From positions 1 to 54,667 of the forward strand of contig NZ_JAQGEI010000038.1 of assembly GCF_029017505.1 (NCBI RefSeq): 54,667 nucleotides of DNA, read 5' to 3'. The translations under genes and the position numbers were made by a program. Below the pieces are notes generated by a model that was not told the DNA's origin, ran no database searches, and saw only the letters and a list, made by a program, of their open reading frames with translations. Position 1 is the stretch's first letter. Each line of letters starts with the position of its first letter. Origin of the DNA: Sedimenticola hydrogenitrophicus (lineage in GTDB: Bacteria; Pseudomonadota; Gammaproteobacteria; Chromatiales; Chromatiaceae). Shown here in pieces: positions 8,591 to 16,977 of this stretch.

Positions 8591-9622
8591 ATGGCGGATC
8601 GCAATCATGTCATCAATTTCGCCCTGCAGGGGGGCGGAGCTCACGGTGCCTTTACCTGGGGGGTGCTGGACCGCCTGCTGGAGGAGGAGTGGCTGGGGTT
8701 CGAGGGCGTCAGCGGCACCAGCGCCGGGGCCATGAATGCGGCGCTGCTGGCTTGTGGCTATGCCCAGGGTGGCAGGCCGGGGGCACGGCACAAGCTGGGC
8801 GAATTCTGGACCGAGCTGGGCACGCAGGCCAGCATGAGTTTCGTCAGTTCGGATCATGAACTGAGCAGGCAGGCGGGACACAGTATTGAATACTCCCCCC
8901 TGTATCAGGCGCTGATGACCCTGGGCTGGTTTCTGTCGCCGTATCAGTTCAACCCGCTGGCACTCAATCCCCTGCGCGAACTGGTGGAGCGGGTGATCGA
9001 CTTTTCGGCCTTCAGTGAGCCGGAAACGATCCGTCTGTATATCGCCACCACGCAGGTGAGAACGGGCAAGATCCGGGTATTCGAAAACCATGAGTTATCT
9101 CCCGATGTACTGTTGGCCTCGGCCTGTCTGCCCACCGTCCATCACAGCATCGAGATTGACGGGGAGCCTTACTGGGACGGTGCCTACAGCGGCAATCCCG
9201 CTATTTTCCCGCTGCTGAGCCAGAGCAACAGCGACGACATCATTATCGTGTTGCTCAGTCCGCTGCAGCATGCCAGCGATCCCGATACCGCCGCGCAGAT
9301 CCGGACCCGGGCACAGGAACTCGGCTTCAGCGCTGCGTTCCTGCGGGAGATGCGTGCCATCGCCGATATCAAGGAGCGTTACGGCAGGTCGCGCTATGTG
9401 CTGGGCAGACTCGAACGCAAGGTGCGTGATCTCAAGATCCATCTCATCGAGGCCAATGACCTGATGAACTCGCTGAACCATACCAGCCGACTGAATACCC
9501 ACGCCTCTTTTCTGGAGATGTTGCGTGACCAGGGCCGGGATTACGCCCAGGCCTGGCTGGCCGGCAACCGGCACCACCTGGGCCGGCGCACCTCGGTGGA
9601 TCTGCTGGAACTCTTCACTTGA
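8591..9622 (+). CDS. Patatin-like phospholipase
   Basis: Serine hydrolase of the patatin fold with a Ser-Asp dyad. The 343-residue protein has the oxyanion loop QGGGAHGA (about 13-20), the nucleophile elbow GTSAG with Ser44, and the DGA motif with Asp196. There is no signal peptide, so a cytoplasmic or inner-membrane-associated lipase/esterase is likely. The natural substrate is unknown. It is preceded by the family A element and faces the next gene convergently. Confidence 0.88.
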   Translation: MADRNHVINFALQGGGAHGAFTWGVLDRLLEEEWLGFEGVSGTSAGAMNAALLACGYAQGGRPGARHKLGEFWTELGTQASMSFVSSDHELSRQAGHSIEYSPLYQALMTLGWFLSPYQFNPLALNPLRELVERVIDFSAFSEPETIRLYIATTQVRTGKIRVFENHELSPDVLLASACLPTVHHSIEIDGEPYWDGAYSGNPAIFPLLSQSNSDDIIIVLLSPLQHASDPDTAAQIRTRAQELGFSAAFLREMRAIADIKERYGRSRYVLGRLERKVRDLKIHLIEANDLMNSLNHTSRLNTHASFLEMLRDQGRDYAQAWLAGNRHHLGRRTSVDLLELFT

Positions 9623-9662
9623 GCATTCCCGGGTTGCTGGCCGCCGAGGGCCTGGCGGCCGT

Positions 9663-10640
9663 TCAGGTCTCCTGGATGATGGTGGTGCGGCGAAACTCCT
9701 CGTCGGGGAATACGCGGCCCGATACCAGGGTCTCGAAGATGTGCTCAAACACCAGGCCCGGTGTTCCCGCCACCCTCCCGGTCCTGAAATAGGAGTGCCC
9801 CTTGGGAGTGTCGTAGATGTTGTTGACGTCATCGCAGTCCACCGCGTAGACGTTGGCCGGGGTGAGCCGCATATCTTCCGGACCGGTGTGTCCCAGGCGC
9901 CGCGAGGCGATCTTGTTCCTCAGGTTGGAGGCCTTGCTGGCGCGCAGGGCCAGGTCGTCGGAGGCGTAGTAGACAATCACATTGCGCGAGGCGTGGCAGA
10001 TCAATTCGCCCCGGTTGCCCTCCTGCAGGGATTCATTGACGATGTCGGCGGCGACCAGAAAGGTATTTCGGAAAATGAGCGGTACCCCGTCCGCCAGGTC
10101 ATAGCGGTTCCAGGCCGCCAGCGTCTCACGCAGTACCCGGTTACCCATCGAATGCGCCAGCACACTGATCCGCTTGAGGCAGGGGTCGGCCTGCGGGTTG
10201 TATTTTTCGGAATTTCGCCAGGCGACAAACTTCTCCAGGATGCGTGCGAACGAGTAGGCGCTGGAGTCGGCCGACTTCTGGTCATCCCAGTAGTCCTTGA
10301 CGATGCCGACATCGTTGTCGCAGGGCCAGATCAGCGGCACCACCAGCACCTCGTCCGGTCTCTTCTCATCGCACAGCGCCTGAAACTCCTCAACCGCGCG
10401 GAACACACTGGTCGGGAGATTGGAGAAGCCGTGCAGGTAGATCAGTAGCTGTCGCTGTGGAGCGAGTTTGAGCCGGGAGAGAAAGTCAATACTGCCGATC
10501 TCGGTATAGGCCTGGTCGCCGGTCTTTTCGCAGAAGAAGATGGAGTTGCTTGCCGCATTGTTATCCAGGTCGAAATCAAATTTGCGCCCGGCGCGGGAAC
10601 GGATGCTCTGCTTCGGGAAGCGATTGGTGATGAACAGCAT
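9663..10640 (-). CDS. DUF900-type alpha/beta hydrolase
   Basis: 325 residues. The IYLHGFSN strand-turn supplies the oxyanion region (about 67-74) and AHSMGN places the nucleophile at Ser164, the usual pattern of DUF900 hydrolases. There is no signal peptide. The gene runs convergent to the patatin gene, with 40 bases between the stops. Substrate unknown. The 250 bases upstream (10641-10893) hold no gene or clear signal. Confidence 0.8.
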   Translation of the reverse strand: MLFITNRFPKQSIRSRAGRKFDFDLDNNAASNSIFFCEKTGDQAYTEIGSIDFLSRLKLAPQRQLLIYLHGFSNLPTSVFRAVEEFQALCDEKRPDEVLVVPLIWPCDNDVGIVKDYWDDQKSADSSAYSFARILEKFVAWRNSEKYNPQADPCLKRISVLAHSMGNRVLRETLAAWNRYDLADGVPLIFRNTFLVAADIVNESLQEGNRGELICHASRNVIVYYASDDLALRASKASNLRNKIASRRLGHTGPEDMRLTPANVYAVDCDDVNNIYDTPKGHSYFRTGRVAGTPGLVFEHIFETLVSGRVFPDEEFRRTTIIQET

Positions 10641-10893
10641 CTCGCCTATCCTCCTGTTCTGTTCGTCTTATCGGGAGAGGTTCAATACCCTGCCGGCTTA
10701 ACCCTTGGGTTGACTGCTATACCCGCAGGCGGCCTGCATGCAACGATGCGGGATAACTCGCCTGGGACAGGAGCGTTGTGAGAGGGGTGCAGCATCCCGT
10801 CCGCGGGTTATTCCTTCCATCACTTAAGGAGATTAGCAGAGAATCAGCGCCGCATGCCGGCAAACGGTGGGTCCCGGCCGTGACTGGTGTCGC

Positions 10894-12171
10894 TTAACGC
10901 GCGGTCAGCTTGATCTCGATGCGCCGGTTCTGGCGGTAGGCCGCCTCGCTGTCGGCCGGGTTCAACGGGTGGAACTCGGCAAAGCCGGTGGCCGCCATGC
11001 GCTGTGGCGAAATGCCCCGTGCCGCCAGGTGGCGCAGCACGGAGACGGCGCGCGCCGTGGAGAGTTCCCAGTTGGAGGCGAACTGGGCGCTCTTGATCGG
11101 CAACCGGTCGGTATGTCCGTCGATGCGCAGGATCCAGTCGATCTGCTCGGGAATGATCTTGATCACATCGCGCAGTACCCGGGCCAGTTCATCGAGCTGG
11201 CGTTGTCCCGCCTCGCCCAGTTGGGCCGAACCCGAATCGAACAGCAGCTCCGACTGAAACAGGAAGCGGTCCCCCTTCACCTGGATGTACGGGTTCGCCT
11301 TGAGCAGGCCGCTGAGCTGGCCAAAGAAGTCCGAGCGATAGCGCTCCAGCTCATTGACCCGCCGCGCCAGCTCGACATTGAGCCGCTTGCCCAGATCGCT
11401 GATCTCGGCCTGCTGCGCCGTCTTCTCCCTCTCGGCCTGGGCCAGCGCCTGGTTGATCTCCTCGAGCTGGGATCTGAGCCCATCGATCATCCGCCTGAGC
11501 AGCGTCACCTCCGCCTGGGCATCGGCGGAGAGGCGGCGCTCCTGTTCCAGGGCCCGGGTCTGTTCACCGACCAGGGCGCTGAGGGCCTGGATGCGGATCT
11601 CGCGCTGTTCGACCTCCACCTGGGCCAGATAGGTGCGCTCGTTGGCCTCGGCCAGGCGCGCCTCCAGCGCCTTGCTGCGATCGCGCAGCTGGGTTGCCTC
11701 ATCGGTCTGCTGGCGGAGGTTGGCGCCGAGGCTGCCGATCTCCGCCTCCAGCCGGGTGCGTAGCTGCTGCAGCCGGTCGATGTCCTGCTGCAGGCTGGCG
11801 ATGTTGAGCAACTGCTGCTCGATCTGTTGGCGATCGGCCGCCTGCGCCTGGGTCAGCTGCTCCATCCGGCCGGCCAGTTCGAATTTCTCCTCCGTGAGTT
11901 GGGAGATCAGTCCGGAAAGGTCCTCGACGTTGGTCACCAGGGCCCGGTTCTTCTGCTGCTCCAGGCCGAGCTCCGCGGTCAGTTGCTGGAGGCGCTGCTC
12001 CAGATCGCCCAGTTCGGTCTCCTGGCTGGAGAGGATCTGGGACAGCATGAACTGGGCGAAGGTGAAGACCAGCAGGACGAAGATGACCAGCATGAGCAGG
12101 GCGGCCAGGGCATCGACGTAGCCCGGCCAGACATTGACGCTGCGGCGGTTGCGGCGTGAGATGGCGGACAT
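10894..12171 (-). CDS. MotB/OmpA-like peptidoglycan-binding stator protein with long coiled coil
   Basis: 425 residues: one membrane helix at about 18-42 with an Asp at about position 20, where MotB-type proteins place their proton-carrying Asp; a long coiled coil at about 45-260; and an OmpA-like peptidoglycan-binding domain at about 300-425 (DGHTDRLPI and RRIEI segments). It lies eight bases after the MotA/TolQ-like gene and forms a two-gene operon. No flagellar genes are nearby, so this is a non-flagellar proton-driven envelope complex of unknown job. Confidence 0.85.
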   Translation of the reverse strand: MSAISRRNRRSVNVWPGYVDALAALLMLVIFVLLVFTFAQFMLSQILSSQETELGDLEQRLQQLTAELGLEQQKNRALVTNVEDLSGLISQLTEEKFELAGRMEQLTQAQAADRQQIEQQLLNIASLQQDIDRLQQLRTRLEAEIGSLGANLRQQTDEATQLRDRSKALEARLAEANERTYLAQVEVEQREIRIQALSALVGEQTRALEQERRLSADAQAEVTLLRRMIDGLRSQLEEINQALAQAEREKTAQQAEISDLGKRLNVELARRVNELERYRSDFFGQLSGLLKANPYIQVKGDRFLFQSELLFDSGSAQLGEAGQRQLDELARVLRDVIKIIPEQIDWILRIDGHTDRLPIKSAQFASNWELSTARAVSVLRHLAARGISPQRMAATGFAEFHPLNPADSEAAYRQNRRIEIKLTAR

Positions 12172-12179
12172 GGGATGCC

Positions 12180-13040
12180 TCAGTCGTCCCCGGCACCGGG
12201 CCGCGCTGTCGCCGTGGCGTCATCCGCCGGCGGCCCCTCTTCCTGGGCAGATCGGCTGCGTTGATCCTGCTTCTCCCGCATCTGCTGGCTCAGGCGCTGT
12301 TCCAGATTATCGGCGTCTTCGAACAGGGGCTGGCTGCCGGGTTCGTCGATCAGCTGGGTGACGCCGGAGAGCCACTCCTCCAGGTCGTTGAAAAAACGGT
12401 TCTGGGCATGCCCGGCGAGGATGTCGAGGAAGCCGAGCACCAGGGAGCCGCCGAGACCGAACAGCGACGAGCTGAAGGCGGTGCCCATGCCGGTCAGGGG
12501 CTGCTGCAGCCCGGCCTTGAGCTGCTGGAACACGGCGGCGAACTCGCGATTGCCCACGTCCAGCCCGGCAATCACGCTGCTCACCGAGGAGATGGTCCCG
12601 AGCAGCCCCCAGAAGGTGCCGAGCAGGCCGAGAAAGACCAGCAGGCCGATCATGTATCGGGAGATCTCGCGCGACTCGTCGAGACGGGCGCGGATGCCGT
12701 CGAGCACCGTGCGCAGCGACAGTGCGGAGAGGCGGAAACGGTCCTTGCGCCGGCCGTGCAGATGCCGCGCCAGTGGCTTGAGCAGGCGCGGGCTCTCCGC
12801 CAGCGAGATCCCCGCCTCCCCGGTGCGGAACAGGGTGATCCAGCTGATCTCCGGTTCCAGGATCAGCACCTGGCGCGCATTGATGATGATACCGATCAGC
12901 AGGGCGCCCATGATCAGGGAATTGAAGCCCCAGTTGGCCATGAAGGCGGCCTGCAGCGGTGCAAACAGCAGCAGGCATACGCCCGCGACCACCGCCAGAT
13001 AGATGCCCATCCAGAGCAGGGAGTGACGTGGATTGCTCAT
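12180..13040 (-). CDS. MotA/TolQ/ExbB-family proton channel protein
   Basis: 286 residues with helices at about 8-30, 38-55, 128-150 and 190-210. The GLLGTFWGLLGTI segment and the later TGMGTAFSSSLFGLGGSL segment are the two conserved pore helices of the MotA/TolQ/ExbB superfamily. The C-terminal 60 residues are charged and poorly structured. It is the first gene of an operon with the MotB-like protein downstream. Confidence 0.85.
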   Translation of the reverse strand: MSNPRHSLLWMGIYLAVVAGVCLLLFAPLQAAFMANWGFNSLIMGALLIGIIINARQVLILEPEISWITLFRTGEAGISLAESPRLLKPLARHLHGRRKDRFRLSALSLRTVLDGIRARLDESREISRYMIGLLVFLGLLGTFWGLLGTISSVSSVIAGLDVGNREFAAVFQQLKAGLQQPLTGMGTAFSSSLFGLGGSLVLGFLDILAGHAQNRFFNDLEEWLSGVTQLIDEPGSQPLFEDADNLEQRLSQQMREKQDQRSRSAQEEGPPADDATATARPGAGDD

Positions 13041-13199
13041 CTCTAGAGAAACCTCCCGAAAGCCGAGCTGCCACCATACTCCGGGACGGAACCGGGTTCA
13101 ACGGGGGCACCAAGAGTGGCGCGGGGGTGGCCGCCGGCGGAGGGCGAAACTGTGACCGGAGTGGAACAACGGGTCCAATCCGATCTTCAGGGCGCTGAC

Positions 13200-14447
13200 T
13201 CAGCTGTCGGGCTCCGCCCCAGTCGAACCCGCCCGGCGGCGGCCGGTCGGTTCGCTGATCCCCAGGTGACGGAACAGCAGCGCCATGACGATGATACCGC
13301 CGGCGCTGACCAGCATGAGCCAGCGTGTCTCCTGCCAGCTCCCCGTATAGGTGGCGAGGGCCGCCAGGGCCGGCGGTCCCAATAGCTGACCGATGTGCGA
13401 CCCTTGAACCATCATACCGTTCACGGTGCCGATCTGCCCGCGGGTGGGGGCGACGGCGGGGGCGCCGGAGAGTGCCGCGCCGGGTGTCATGCCGCCGAAG
13501 AAAGAGAAGGCCAGGCACAACAGAAACCGGGTCGCATCGGCGAAGCCGTCGTTGAACAGCCCCAGGGCGGTGAGGCCGAGGCCGGCGCCGGAGATCATCA
13601 GGGCGGACCAGCGCGACACCCCCCAGCGCAACAACCAGCCGACCGCCAGGTTGCCGGGGATATTGGCGGCCACCACCAGCGCGGTCAGCAGACCGGTCAT
13701 CTCCAGGGACAGGCCGCGCTCCTCCACCATGTAGCTGGGCAGCCAGGCCATTAGTGAGATCCACTGTAACGTGTAGAAGCCGAAGCCGACGCTCAGCAGC
13801 CAGGCTCCCGGCGCGCGCAGGGTGAGCTGGATATTCTCCAGCAGGCCATGTTCGGGTGGGGCGGCCGCCTTGCCCGCTTGGCTGCCGTCGCCCTCTTTCC
13901 ACCAGATCAGGAACAGCCAGGCCAGGGTGAGGAGCGAGGTCAATACCCAGAGGACCCGCCACCCCAGGGCGGAAACCAGCAGCGGGGTGAATACCATGGC
14001 GAGGGCCATGCCCGCCGGCATGTAGGTGGTCCAGATGCCGAGCGCGAGCTGCAGATCCTTGGGCGCTGTGGCTCGCATGATCAGCACCGGAGCCGAGACC
14101 GCCACGGCGATGAACCCGAACCCCTCGATGACGCGGCTGAGCAACAGCACCTCGCCGGAACCGGCCAGGCCGCCGATCAGGCTGCCCAGGCTTAGGGTGC
14201 CCAGTCCGAGCATGGCCAACCGCCTGGCCCCGAGACGATCGGCGAAGGTGCCCGCGGCGATGCCAAGCGCCGTGCCCGTCAGGCTGAACACGGACATGAT
14301 CCAGCCGCCAACGATCAGGCTGATGGGTATCTGTGAGCGGATCTCCGGCAAAGCGCTCGGTGCCTTGCCGTAATGGGCCGCTGCAATAATGCCGGCCACC
14401 AGTGCAATGGTGACGGCGCCCCAGTTGGTCCTCGATGGAAGCTCCAT
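13200..14447 (-). CDS. MFS transporter (CynX/NimT-like)
   Basis: 415 residues with 12 predicted helices and the MFS signature in the loop between helices 2 and 3 (FADRLGARR). The family resemblance is to CynX/NimT-type carriers; the substrate cannot be told from sequence. About 50 bases upstream of its start lies the broken end of an IS1380-type transposase, so its native promoter may have been lost or replaced. Confidence 0.85.
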   Translation of the reverse strand: MELPSRTNWGAVTIALVAGIIAAAHYGKAPSALPEIRSQIPISLIVGGWIMSVFSLTGTALGIAAGTFADRLGARRLAMLGLGTLSLGSLIGGLAGSGEVLLLSRVIEGFGFIAVAVSAPVLIMRATAPKDLQLALGIWTTYMPAGMALAMVFTPLLVSALGWRVLWVLTSLLTLAWLFLIWWKEGDGSQAGKAAAPPEHGLLENIQLTLRAPGAWLLSVGFGFYTLQWISLMAWLPSYMVEERGLSLEMTGLLTALVVAANIPGNLAVGWLLRWGVSRWSALMISGAGLGLTALGLFNDGFADATRFLLCLAFSFFGGMTPGAALSGAPAVAPTRGQIGTVNGMMVQGSHIGQLLGPPALAALATYTGSWQETRWLMLVSAGGIIVMALLFRHLGISEPTGRRRAGSTGAEPDS

Positions 14448-14498
14448 GGGCCCTCGGTATTCAGTTCAGAGTCGGCCGGCTATCTTACCCGCACGGTC

Positions 14499-15806
14499 GG
14501 TTTATTTCACCGGCGTTTTTCGCTTATTGGTCAGGCCGTCAAGCGCTACACAAATTTCACGCGTGAGGTTGATGCACAAATTCTTCTTCGGCACGGCATA
14601 AAGCATTCCGATGTGCTGAAGAGCTATCTCGCCATACTGTGCCTTGGTAAAAACGACTTTGAAGCCATCAATACGATTGAAAGTGAATTCTATTTCATGA
14701 GTGCCATGGATATCGGCGATATCCCGTCCGAAGCCACCCTGCGCCAGCGCATGGACAATCATGCCGAGGCGTTCTTGCCCATCGTCGAAAAGGCGAGTCG
14801 GGATTTCCTGATCCATATTCAGCCAACGCTGGAGCCCTTGAAAACGGGCCACATTCCGCTGGATGCCGATGTCACACCCATGGATAACAGCGGCAGCCAC
14901 AAGGAGGGGGTATCGAGAACCTACAAAGGTTGCGATGGTTACGCCCCGATGCCGGTTTACCTGGGGCAAGAGGGTTATTGCCTGGAATTTGAGTTGCGCG
15001 CAGGCAAGCAACATTGCCAGAGGGACACACCGGCCCTGCTGGACAGGGCATTGCTCCACGCCCGTCAAATCACTGATCAACCCCTGCTGCTCAGACTCGA
15101 CGGCGGCAATGACTCGATTGAAAATATTGACCTGGTTCTTGAACACAATCAGGCATTCACCGACAGAATACCCGTGGACTTCCTGATCAAGTGGAACCCC
15201 CGAAAGGAAAGCAAGGACGACTGGCTTGCCTATGCCGAGCAGCATGGAACCTGGGAAACGCTGCGTGACGGAAAACGTGTTGCCGTATTCAGTGTCGACC
15301 ATCAACGGCAATGGAAAGGCTATGAGTACAGGGTGCGGCGTGTGATGCGCCTGGTTGAGCGAACCATCGACAGGAAAGGGCAACTGCTGTTGACGCCAGA
15401 GATTGAATTGGAAGGCTGGTGGACCAGTTTATCCATTGATGAACCAGAAGTGATACAACTCTACGCCGATCACGGTACCTCGGAGCAGTTTCATAGCGAA
15501 TTCAAGACAGACCTTGATATCGAGCGCCTGCCATCGGGAAAATTCGCCACCAATGCACTGGTATTGGGTGCCAGCATGCTGGCCTACAATATTTTGCGCT
15601 GGGTGGGTCAGAACGGCTTGCTGGGTCCCAACTCGCCAAAGCGAAACAAAGCGAAAAGACGGCGGATTAAAACAGTGATGCAGGAACTGATGTATGTGGC
15701 GGCGCGCATTGTAAGAACATCGCGTTCGATCAAGCTGTCGTTTGGAAAAGGCTGTCGCTCGCTGCATGCCTTCAGCGCCGTCTACAAAGCGCTGGCGTAC
15801 GGCTAA
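14499..15806 (+). pseudogene. 5'-truncated IS1380-family transposase
   Basis: DDE transposase of the IS1380 group: an LKSYLAILCLGKNDFEAI block, a SEATLRQRMD block, a first-Asp region (LDADVTPMDNS), a second (LLRLDGGNDS), and a C-terminal EQFHSEFKTDLDIERLPS block with the catalytic Glu. The family N-terminus (about 25-30 residues) is missing, and upstream in-frame sequence is the MFS gene's 5' region. No ATG precedes the conserved region; the next in-frame ATG is about 60 codons in. No left inverted repeat was found. A hairpin (15880-15917) may mark the right end. Probably inactive. Confidence 0.8.
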
Positions 15807-15879
15807 CGAAACGGGTACTTCCCTGTTGTTTGTTAATGTCGGATGGGATCGGTGTCAGTCGAATAAGGTAAGCCATTAT

Positions 15880-15917
15880 CATTTTCAGTTAACCGTGAAA
15901 AAAACAGACTGAAAATG
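15880..15917. repeat. Hairpin at the probable right end of the IS1380 remnant
   Basis: CATTTTCAGT at 15880-15889 is perfectly complementary to ACTGAAAATG at 15908-15917, with an 18-base A-rich loop. It lies 74 bases after the transposase stop. It may be part of the IS end or its terminator. No counterpart exists left of the transposase, which supports left-end loss. Confidence 0.5.
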
Positions 15918-16137
15918 GCGCTATCCGATACAAAACACGGGTGGTTTTGCTGAGTTCGTCTGAAATGGTATTTGTGGAGCGAGTGCGCTCGTGAAGCTAC
16001 GGATTCAGGTTTACCTCAGTTAAGTGAATTATGCTTAACTGGGTTGTACAAATCTATTAGACCACCTCAGAGTGGGTCCATATATGCACCGTTTACGGAC
16101 CTGAGGATGGAATCCACTCATTTGTTGAATCCCCTGG

Positions 16138-16157
16138 ACCCCGGCCTCCGCCGGGGT
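16138..16157. repeat. REP-like palindrome
   Basis: ACCCCGGC-ctcc-GCCGGGGT forms an 8-bp stem with a four-base loop followed by GACG, the same unit as at 73-92. The rest of 15918-16194 shows no coding potential I can support. Confidence 0.65.
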
Positions 16158-16194
16158 GACGACAATTTTAATTTCGTGCGTTTCTGGATGGACA

Positions 16195-16536
16195 CTACTT
16201 AGCTGAGTTCAAAACCTTGGTAAGCAGTGATCCCAAAGCGGGCAGTTCACCGGTGACAGTGCTCCAGACCACGTCTTTGTCGATATCGAAGTAACCATGG
16301 ATCAGGCGGTTTCTCATGGCTGTGGCGGCTCGCCAGGGGATTTCAGGATATCGAGCGCGTGTTTCAGGGGATACCCTATTTGCCGCCTCGCCAAGTATCT
16401 CGATGGCGCGAATCACTGCAAATAGCAGCATGCGGTTTTGGTCGAGATCGGGGCGTTCCCGGTTCTTCATAAACCCGATTGCGGTTTCGGTTGCTTCCAG
16501 CATGTGCTGTAGCCGAACACGATCTTCAGGCGGCAT
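16195..16536 (-). CDS. hepT: HepT-like HEPN toxin (DUF86)
   Basis: 113-residue HEPN-domain ribonuclease toxin. The catalytic R-x4-H-x-Y motif is visible as R75 to H80 and Y82 (RNRLIHGY). The E-x-LGEA helix common in the family sits at about 46-51. Its start overlaps the end of the antitoxin gene by 11 bases, the usual MntA-HepT arrangement. In studied pairs the antitoxin AMPylates the toxin at the motif Tyr; here that is by analogy. Confidence 0.88.
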   Translation of the reverse strand: MPPEDRVRLQHMLEATETAIGFMKNRERPDLDQNRMLLFAVIRAIEILGEAANRVSPETRARYPEIPWRAATAMRNRLIHGYFDIDKDVVWSTVTGELPALGSLLTKVLNSAK

Positions 16537-16828
16537 ATTGAACTTCTGCGGTGGACAAGATGCTCTCGCGGAACAGGTGACTCAGTTCGTTTGGAGTGCG
16601 GAGATCCACTTTTATTCCTTTCATCAGCTCTGACAGTTCCGCTTCCATCTCCGCAAGAGCGAGTAGGCCAGGTGTGTTGCCCGGCTCAAACTCGACCAGC
16701 AGATCTATATCGCTTTGCGGTGTCGCGGTCCCCTTGAGTGTGGAGCCGAACAGGGAGAGGCGCTGAATGCCGTGGGTGCGGCAAAAGTCGGCCAGTTCGG
16801 TCTGTTTGATGGGAAGCCGGGTTGGCAT
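16526..16828 (-). CDS. mntA: MntA-like minimal nucleotidyltransferase antitoxin
   Basis: 100 residues from ATG 16828; the frame is open upstream, but the sequence there reads as non-coding. The nucleotidyltransferase signature is G28-S29, then D40 and D42 (GS-x10-D-x-D), with a third acidic position in the KVDLRTP strand. It precedes and overlaps hepT. The pair sits between an IS remnant and the aromatic island, a typical place for a mobile toxin-antitoxin module. Confidence 0.87.
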   Translation of the reverse strand: MPTRLPIKQTELADFCRTHGIQRLSLFGSTLKGTATPQSDIDLLVEFEPGNTPGLLALAEMEAELSELMKGIKVDLRTPNELSHLFRESILSTAEVQYAA

Positions 16829-16930
16829 GGCGCTATGCTCGTTTCTGTTTAAATCACCTATAGCAGGGATTGTAGAAAGAAACAGGATTGAAATCCATTC
16901 GGCTGGAGAGTGCAGACGAAATGGAAGGGA

Positions 16931-16966
16931 GGTGTCGGAGTCAGCTTGCGGGCTGACTCCGACACC
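16931..16966. terminator. 15-bp perfect hairpin downstream of the CoA-ligase-like gene
   Basis: GGTGTCGGAGTCAGC at 16931-16945 pairs perfectly with 16952-16966 around a six-base loop. It lies 12 bases past the stop of the minus-strand gene ending at 16978 and may end the long pad-side transcription unit. It lacks a U-run. Its GTCGGAGTCA core recurs in the repeat at 19159-19330, so it may instead be a repeat unit. Confidence 0.55.
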
Positions 16967-16977
16967 TGGGTTACCCA

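Noticed and set aside
10894-13040. Zorya-type anti-phage system (ZorA/ZorB-like pair)
   Set aside because: The pair is MotA/MotB-like, but no ZorC, ZorD or ZorE helicase or nuclease genes lie nearby; neighbours are an MFS transporter and a DUF900 hydrolase.
12307-13962. 551-residue minus-strand frame across MotA-like and MFS genes
   Set aside because: Arg/Pro-rich, crosses two real genes in another frame, and has no motifs.
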